Notes under the pieces: generated by a model
Told to the model about the DNA's origin: nothing
The model's database searches: none
What the model saw: only the letters and a program-made list of their open reading frames with translations
In this document: positions 53,301-62,300 of the stretch, piece by piece
Layout of the letters: each line of letters starts with the position of its first letter
Numbering within the stretch: position 1 is the first letter of the stretch
From: Hydractinia symbiolongicarpus
Lineage: Eukaryota; Cnidaria; Hydrozoa; Anthoathecata; Hydractiniidae
Assembly (NCBI RefSeq): GCF_029227915.1
Contig: NC_079882.1
Coordinates: forward strand, 13,292,501-13,356,500
Direction of reading: 5' to 3'
DNA length: 64,000 nt
Program-made: the position numbers and the translations under genes

Positions 53301-56300
53301 TACTCCATTATGTTCCGGAGTGGATCCCAGACTGGTTTGTTACGGAAGATATGTGTAGGAAGGTTGTGGTTGAATCTGAATCTCAATGTCTATCGGCAGC
53401 AGAAAGCAGAGAAGAGTAGAATTTAGAAAGAGCTGCTTCTTTGATAATGGGATTGGTGTATCTCAGAGGATGATCAGCAAGTGATTTCAAAATTATGTGA
53501 ATAAAGGTGATTGAATCAGGGAAATACCCCAATTCAAAAATTGATAAATAAATTTGTATATATTAAATGAATGCCAAAATTATTAAAGATATGGTGGAAT
53601 TATTTTTTAGTAGTGTTGTTGTCTGTGTTGGGCTCTATATGCCAATTATGATCGCGGGCCTCGTAATAGAAAAAGAAGAAAAAAAGGCCGAGGTTGGTGA
53701 AGAAGAGAAGATTGATAAAACGATGAAAGAACAAGCAATGATTGTGAATTTCTACTTGATGAGTATGATAGGTGCAAATGTGGGAGGAAACTTGTGGTGA
53801 AAGGTAAAATTTTATGTTGGCCTTGTTATCATGAATACACCATATCCAATAGTGGGAGTTGTAGATGTTTGGGCAAAAAATAAAAATTTATTGATAATTT
53901 TTTTAATATAAATAAAAGAGCATGTTGAAATGTGGAGACAAAATTGTTAAATCAAAAACATTTTAGAGTAATTTAACACCACTAAATATCGAAGATGTTA
54001 AAATTGAAAACCTAGTCCTAAGTGATTCTATACCTGCAAACAAAGGCAAGGATGAAAGATTCGTGATTGGATATAACCAAGACGAGTTATCACCGTTATT
54101 GATAAAAAACCCTAAAAATATCTACTCCCAGGGAGTCTCTCAATACAGCGAGACTTCCGCGTTCAGTATGTCGTTTGATCTTGGTGACTATCCTGAGTGG
54201 TTAGAAAAATATGATGAGATAATGAAAAAAGTGGAGGATTTGGAAGGGCATGGTTTCACCAATATAAGTGTAAAGAAAGACCGGGATAGAAACCCTAAAC
54301 GGAAGTAGTGGGACGGTAAAATTAGAACTAACTTTTATAAAAAAAGATACCACAAGAATCTTGTGAATGTACGGCAATAATCAAAATAGGAAGCATCTAT
54401 CGACAGGGCCGCAACTATTACGTGCAAGCCTGCTTGGAAAAGTGTAAATATAAGGAGGTTGAAAGGTATGGCGCTCGATGACGATAGTTTTACTGAGTAA
54501 TTATATAGTTGATAACAACTATATGAAAATAAATGAAAGCACTTCGAAAAGAAGCCAAATTAATGAAAATTCCTACTTATTCTACACTGAATAAGGAAGA
54601 TCTTGTTGAAGCAATCCGGATGGTCCTTATTGCAAACCTTGCGTTGAAATCGCATACAAGAAAAATCTGTCCACCAACTTACTAAAAAATTGCGACATAT
54701 AGTACATAATGAAGACTTACTGATCGATGTTGATAGTTGTGAAGTGGTAGGATACGAGGTTGACTATGGCAAATAATGATATGTAATGGTTATACTATCA
54801 CAAATATTTTGGTTAAATTTTTTGCCTGGTCAGCATGAACTCGAGTCTATCTGTCGACCCTTTCAATGGAAAGTAGATTGGAGTCTCGAAATCGAAGTGA
54901 GCATATCTCCCCAATTATCAAACTCTTTGGTGGGCAGTAAAGCAAGAATTTTTGTTTTTTTACCATTAAACAAGCATCATCCTCATCTAACTGAGGGCAT
55001 ATAAGACTTAATATCTGATAAACATTGGTCATATAGTATACATCATAGTCGCCTTTAGTATAATTCTTACCATCAATGAGTTTTTGAAGTGATGGATTAA
55101 TAACAACTTTAAATCCATCATTTCCATGAAGTCGGCAGTCCCCATTATTCAATACAAATATCTCTACCTTTCCATTAACCTGTTTGCTGATAATAGCTGA
55201 CAGATCCTCGATTTTGTACAAACCTTTCATGATCCTGATCAGGTTAACCAGCTGATTAGATTCTGCCTTCCGGATCGTGAAATCATTATCATTACAAAGA
55301 TTAAACCAGGCGCCTCGAATGCTGATTGATTTTAGAGCACTGCCCGAGGTCATCGTCAAAAATCTGTCGCTATCTGTGATATACAATTGTTCCATGTTTC
55401 ATGAATATTTACTTGTATAACCCCAAAGCAAAATACAAATCAAACAGGGGAGAATGGCCTCTGGGTATCACGAATCTTGAGCATCAGGATCTGTATGTTT
55501 CAACAGAATCGCATATCCCTGTAGTATTCCCAGAGTTTAACAAGTATCCCATCAAAGTTCCAACGACTTACCTTACCGATCCCGTTCGAGTTGGCTGGGA
55601 TGGGCAAGCATTGGATTACTGGAACATCCAGGTTAATTTTGCAGTTCATTGCTCAACGACAGCATTAGGCATATCTGCTAAATATATGACAGGATCTTCA
55701 CCCATAGTCAACTTTATCTTTAAATTTCATGTATATCACATGCATCGTATATTAGGAAGAATGAAAGTGCCCATGCCTTTTAAAGATGGGTTTAGTCAAT
55801 ATCCTTATTCAATATCTGGATTCTCTTAAGTATGTCGTGAATACGATGCAAATCCCCAGGGTCTTTATAAATTTAAAGCAGTAGGTGCTTCACTAACCAA
55901 TGGTGAATGGTGACCCCAAGTTGATGGGGATTACACAAAGTTTATCATGCCAACAAGCCAGGGTCTTACATCAGAAGGTTTGACAAAATTATCTGAAAGT
56001 GTTCGGATATATGTGGTCTTGATACTTGGATCACAGACGGAAGCAAAATCATTCTTGCTAGGGTCTGGTGCAGTTAACTATACAGCAAGACAAATTCTAC
56101 TACAAAAATTTGAAAGTGTGGTACTGCGGGGAGAGAATGTAGGAAAAGGCGTAACACAATTCCAAATGGTGCTCCAATATGCTAGAACCCCAGTCAATTT
56201 TACTGTTATGCCCAGCGTTTATATGTTGCTATCAGACAAGGGTATAATAACAATGTCTTGGTTGTACCAACAGTTAACGTTGAATTTCAAGTTGACCTGA

Positions 56301-59300
56301 ATAAGGTGAAGAAGCCTGTTGAGACCTCAAGCAAACAGGCGAGCCACATGATCCCTAAGCACGAGGCAATACTTCCTAAACACGAGGCAATACTCCCTAA
56401 GCACAAGACAAGTTTTCCTAAGCACGAGCTACTAGAAGCTATTATCGATCGTGGCGATATAGTACTCCCGCATACTTTCATCAAGATCCTTCAAATCCTG
56501 CTACAAGAACACCGATAGTTGCCATTTATTTTGAGACGTAACAGTTGCTTTTTGAGATGTTCTCTGATGCCCACATAGGTTGGGTATTGGTATAGTGGAG
56601 CCTTCTCGCTACTTCCATGATTGATGGAGCCTGTCCATTTTCTCGGTACTTGAGAGATATTTTATGGTCAATATGCCACTTACCGTAATTTTCCCAAGAC
56701 ATGCTTCCCGTGAATTGTGTTTCAATATGAGCTCAAAACTTGCTCATGTCACATCCCAGATATTCTGCAGAAGACAACAGAAGCGAGATGTCCAGCAGGG
56801 TTGCAAATGGGACACTTAGATCTCTCCCCCTGATAATCGCAGATGCTTCCACCTCCGCATTCCCTGCAGTATAATCTTTGCTTATTATGAGGGTATATTT
56901 GACTTCCACCACAGGGTTTACATAGAGATCTCTCTTTTTGATGCTCGCAAATACTATCTTATTCTTTGCAATTGCTTATTGTGAGGGCACCTGGTGCATT
57001 CTCTTAACGCTTTGGCTCCGTTCAGACATTTGATGCAACATTTTATCCGTTGTCCATTACGTTTGTTTACCCTGAAGTTGTCTAAAGATGAAGGTTGTTT
57101 ACATGTTATGCATTTCTTGGTCTCTTCCATGTTGTTTTGTGTTTGCCTACATGACAAACACAAATTTCGCTAAGCAAGTCTATTTATTTAGGGGGCATTA
57201 TGAAACGTTTATACCATCCTTGTTTTATAGTCTAGTCATCAAACAATATCGCCCCTGTCATATATCCACCAAGCTTCAGACCGTCTTCCAGATCCATCTT
57301 GGCTGCTGGTCTAGAAAATCCTAGCATCTTTTTTGCCCCTAGTGCTAGCAGTATAGTGTACGATACTAAGCGGGCAGATTCCCATAGAGAATCCACAATT
57401 TACTCTTTACTCATTTATTATAGTTTTAAACGCATTTTAAAATTGTCTATTTTTTGAGGTTGAACTTTTTTTCAACAGGATACGGCTGCTCTTATGATTT
57501 TCCAGGTTGCTGCTGTTGTTTAAAAAATTTATACCAAACACCAACGCCTACTATAACAATTACCGTTACTGCTGTTGCTCCTAACATAGCTTTAGAACTT
57601 AGTGAGGTACTTGCTGATGTACTTGTTGAGGTACTACCCTCAGGTACTTGACCACTTTCCCTCTTGTTCTTATGCAAATTCTCCTTGTTCTTCTTATTCC
57701 ATTCGACAAGTTTCTTACCGGCGGCAACGCAACCTTCATTTTTCTTCTTCGTAATAACTTGTTTTGGGTCCTGTTTTTCCTCACTCATTTATTAAATGGT
57801 CTTAATTCAAAATATCAGTTTCATTATTTTTTCTAGTTTGTCTCTCTTTAGCAATTTGATCGAAGGTTTCCCAATCAAGTTGGTAAAAATTGTACAAAAT
57901 AATGACACAGGCGCGAGATATAATCCACACTTCTCATACAAATGTGAACCTAAAATCTCCATAGATGTATGACCATTAGTATCCGGCGCTAAATTCCCAA
58001 TAGTTTCAGATGCTGAGTTTTTTATTAAATAACTGGAATTTAATTCATTCATCATATTTTCAAAATTATCAACGCCGGAAATTTTTGATAACATATCTTT
58101 ATTATTGACCCTATTATTAATTACATTATCAGACACCCTATTTAATCTCTCAACAGTCCATGGTGTTTTACTAGGTATCTTTGAGAGGTTGTCACGCAGA
58201 TACCCACGCTTATCCTGTTCTGTTTTTTGTGTGTCAATATCATTAAGAAAAACATTAAGCTCCGTCTTCTTTTTTATTATAGCTGAAAATTTATAAAATA
58301 AATAAAAAATTATTAAATACGGTAAAATTATTGCAATACATAAGATATACATTCATGTTTTATTTTGAAGAAAAGATACCAAAACTCCCTTAGGAGAACC
58401 CTCTGGGTTTTTTATTCTTGTTTGTTGTTGCTGTTGTTGTTATTGTTTGAAACCCAAAGGGTTTTTTTTTTAATGTCTGTGCTGTACTCCGTTTTAACGA
58501 ACCCACCTTTTTTTTAGTGAGACCTTGTGGTACCAGGTAAGCCTGGTACCACAATTCTACTATAATTCGAATTTCGTATATACTCTTGCACTATCACCTT
58601 GAGTATTGCATGTGTGGCAAATCACGCATCTCATTTGTACATCATGCAGAAAACCCTTGATTATTCAGAAACGTTGTACACATTTTTGAATAGATGAGGC
58701 AAATTAGTATGATCTTGTTTTTACCGCTTCATACTGATGAGGAGTGACTTGAGGCTGTGCTTGGTAGTGTAGAAAATTACAACTGCAAAGGTACCGTATG
58801 CACAAAATCCTCTAGGACGCGACGTTTGTCGAAGAATGCTGAGAACCCTAGCTTACTTTGCTCATAGGTGATCATCCCCTGGTTGTGTACCTGTAAACCT
58901 GTATTTTCAGTGTCTATATATTCTTTCAACGCGTTCATATATCGTTCCCACGCCATCTTGTTTTTCATTTTTGACATCCCTTTGCATAAAAACTTGGTGC
59001 CCTCTTTCCCTTCGATGAAATAATATTTTGCTGTGATAGCAATTATTCTTGTGTCAATAAACTCAGGTTTTAACAGACCTCCTGTCCTCTTTGAACAATC
59101 GTCCGTCACAAGCCAGTTTGCCACCTCTTTGTCGTATTCCTCGAGCAACTCAGTACGTACGACATCCCGCAACTCAGTACGTAAGACATCTCGCAACTTT
59201 TCTCCAGAGATAGCAAAATATGTGCTGTCTGTACCCATGTAGATATACTCAAAATCTCAATGATCTACATACCTGTGCAGGAAATTGTAGTAGAATTCAG

Positions 59301-62300
59301 CGTACGAAACTTGACTAGCTGATACACTGCAATCCCGCATTGGTAGGCTCTGTCAATGCTGCACTTGTGAACATTGTATTTACATGCCTTGCTAGATCTT
59401 CAATCATTTTACCATAAAAGGAGTTTCCTTTAAGTTTTGATGTCTCACCCGAAATCTTTTTATCTGGATATTTATCCGCTTCCCTATGAGCAACCGCAAT
59501 CTCTTCAGGAAACCAAGCTTGCATTCGAGAGACTTGAACCATAACTTTAAGCTCATCCATGGCGCAAGAAAGTTTTTGATGTCCTGAAATTTAAACTTAG
59601 ATGTTGTCACAAACATATAATTGTTATCTTTCTTGGCTACTTTTATTTTTTCGCTTTCATCTTTCGCAATTTGCTCAACAAAGTTGCGCTTGATCATATT
59701 TAAATCATACTTTCCACTGTTGAACCCAATCCCAGCTATCTGGTTTACCCATTCGTTCCACGCATCATGGGTGTTTTTGGGAAGCATGTCGAAGTCTGTA
59801 GGTTTCGGGTACATCATTTCCACTTCGGTGACGATAAAAGCGTGTCTCCTTTCTAGCTCCTCCACAAAAAGTTTCAATAAAATTTTAGGATCTTCATTTT
59901 CTACGAACGTTGGGTTGTCATTTTAACTATCGTGAATACCGAAACTTACCGGTATATTCCTCGAAAGGTATGTCAAATCAGATGTTTGCTGGTAATTAAA
60001 AGAAGACGAGAAGGCCTCGAAATCAAACAAGATATAATGAGGATACCGGATGAATTTTTTGTTGAAATGTCGGTTGATCTTGGGGGCATTTTCACATTCC
60101 CACACTGTGATGAGGTTGTACCCCTGTTCTTGTATCATATTTTCCTTCTTCATTGTTTGTTCATTGCGGTATGTATGAGGTTCGGGCTGACAGGGGCATC
60201 CAGGCTAGTAACATCTGTGGTACTCGTAGACGGTCTTCGTTATAGGCTCATAACCGTCTACTTCCCAATCCTTCACTTTTTCATCACGTATCACACGTTC
60301 ACCACCATGACCACATAGAGCATGATGTATATGTCTTCCTGTTTCCCTCGCCACGTGTTCTAACCATTTAGATGCATCATAGCTATAACCTTCACCATAA
60401 AATACCTTCTCCGACCTGCTCGGCATATGTTTCACTTTTTCACTTTTTCAGATGATCCTTGTCTTGACCCCTTTGCATTCATCTTTCTTATGCCACGTGA
60501 GATGGCAGGCTTGTGTGAAAAGTTGACCGCATACCTCGCACTCCAACGTTTTTGTCAACACCTTGATATCTTTGATGTAGAAGCAATGGCCTTCCAACAT
60601 TCCAATAGTGATGTCATCTAACCCTTTCTTATACTGCTTCTGACCATAGACGAGTCGCCATGGTGCTTTCTCGTTGTTTGTCGTGCTAATGCAAGAGTGT
60701 CCTTTGTTAGGCGTTCTGTTCGACGTTCTACGTTAGCCATATTTAGTACCTCTAAACATCTCCAGAAGCATAGATTGTCTGTTTTACCATCCATAGCGAA
60801 GATACATCTCTTCTTTCGCAGCCAGTCTGGAAGGGGTCTGCATCCTAACAGAGGCTCACGTGTGCTTATGATCTTAATCTACACATGATTGAAGATGATT
60901 TTCCCTTCATATGCTCCTGGGGTCTCGATAGTTCTGACTGGTGGTAAATATGCCTTACTCAAAAATAACCATCCTCCATATCCAGACGCTTCATCTCACA
61001 TTCCTCTATGAAACCTTCGATCCCTGCGATGCTTGATAGCAACTTGGAGCTCTTAGTTTTGTGATATAGAAATACACCACCTCTACCTTGGTTAATATCA
61101 TAGCTGAAACTATAAACAACATTTACTTGCATGTCTATATGAGATGTGATTTTATCCATGATAGCACGCATGAGTGGTTCGTTCAGATTCTTGTTGATTT
61201 TCCAAGTTTTGACTCGAGTTCCATCTTCCAACATATCCATGTCGTGTTTGTCAAATATGTGTTGGATATCTTCGGTGTTTGCAGTCTTTTCCTGTGGAAA
61301 CGGATGATTGATGTCTTCAACTCCAGTGTAGTTTTCTTGGTTGTCTTCGGGATCATGATGGTGTTCCTGTGCTTCAGCTTCGATTTCATCATGTAGTGTT
61401 GGGTTAATTCGTTTTTTTATTCCGTCCTTTATTTTGTTCTAATAATCAGTAACAGTATCCCGTCAGTGGCTGCTACTGGTGCTGATACAGCGTTGTATAT
61501 TGCGCTGATTGCATTTCTAAAAAAACTCATTTTGTCTCTTTATTATATACACATTTTATTTATCAATAAATTTTTAGATGGACAGAAAATTTTCAATTAT
61601 GGGAATTTCCGTTACTGCACTTGCGCATGATGTCGTCAGATACTGTCAGATTCTGTTGGATGCCATTGTCTGATTTTATACGATTCTGTAGGAGTTATCA
61701 GTTTCTGTCAGATGCCGTTGTATTTGTTAGATTTTTTGCACATGCGTAGATGGGGTGTAGGGGGATCTCTAGAGAAGTGGGGAGTTTACACAAAATATAT
61801 ACACAATTTTACATGATAAAGCGGGGTGTCGGAGGATCTCTAGAGAAGCGAGGGGGTTTACGCCTGAACCCCAACCCATTTTTGCAAGCATATCAATATT
61901 GACAAAAAGCAAGTCTATTGAAATAAGTCAGATAGGGTCTAAATAAAACATTTTGTAGGTTTGAGACCAAACATTTTATCCAGTCTAGAGAAATGACATT
62001 TTCCATTGCAATTAATCATGCCCCACTAGTTAAAGCCTTTAAAAAAAATCCATGTGAATTGTGGGAAATTCTATGGAAATTTTTTTTCACTACTTGCAAA
62101 TCATGTTGGTTCTTAGACAAACAAGGAGCATTGTAATATAGATAATAAATGTTCCTTGCCTGTGTCCGTCTGTCAATTTTGCTAAGGAAATGTTATTACA
62201 TGTCATTTGCTGAAGGGTAATTTAGACCCTATCACATGTAATCACATCAGTAAATGAAACTGACGCCAATACCTTGCCTCTATTTGAGTAACTATGGACC

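Larger units (their letters stand above)
51252..61874. mobile_element. Virus-like (Maverick/Polinton-related) DNA element with about 263-bp TIRs
   Basis: About 9.3 kb of element plus a 1.35-kb nested insertion. The two ends are long inverted repeats, and between them lie a protein-primed-type B-family polymerase gene, a zinc-repeat/HNH nuclease, a 24-residue-repeat protein, a capsid candidate and small membrane proteins. A PolB gene with long TIRs is the hallmark of Maverick/Polinton-like and related virus-derived elements. I do not find a retroviral-type integrase, an FtsK/A32-type ATPase or a maturation protease. Most genes carry stops, shifts or deletions, so the copy is inactive. Target duplication not evident. 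Class assignment beyond 'PolB element with TIRs' is inference. Confidence 0.85.

Noticed and set aside
52915-53386. Antisense frames over the 24-residue-repeat gene
   Set aside because: The repeat pattern with constant Met-Cys and Pro-Asp exists only on the plus strand.
53800-54850. Retroviral-type integrase expected in a Polinton
   Set aside because: I looked for an HHCC finger and a D,D-35-E core in all frames between the TIRs and saw none.
58725-58750. CTGATGAGGAGTGAC as a hammerhead core
   Set aside because: No GAAA strand or closing stem follows.
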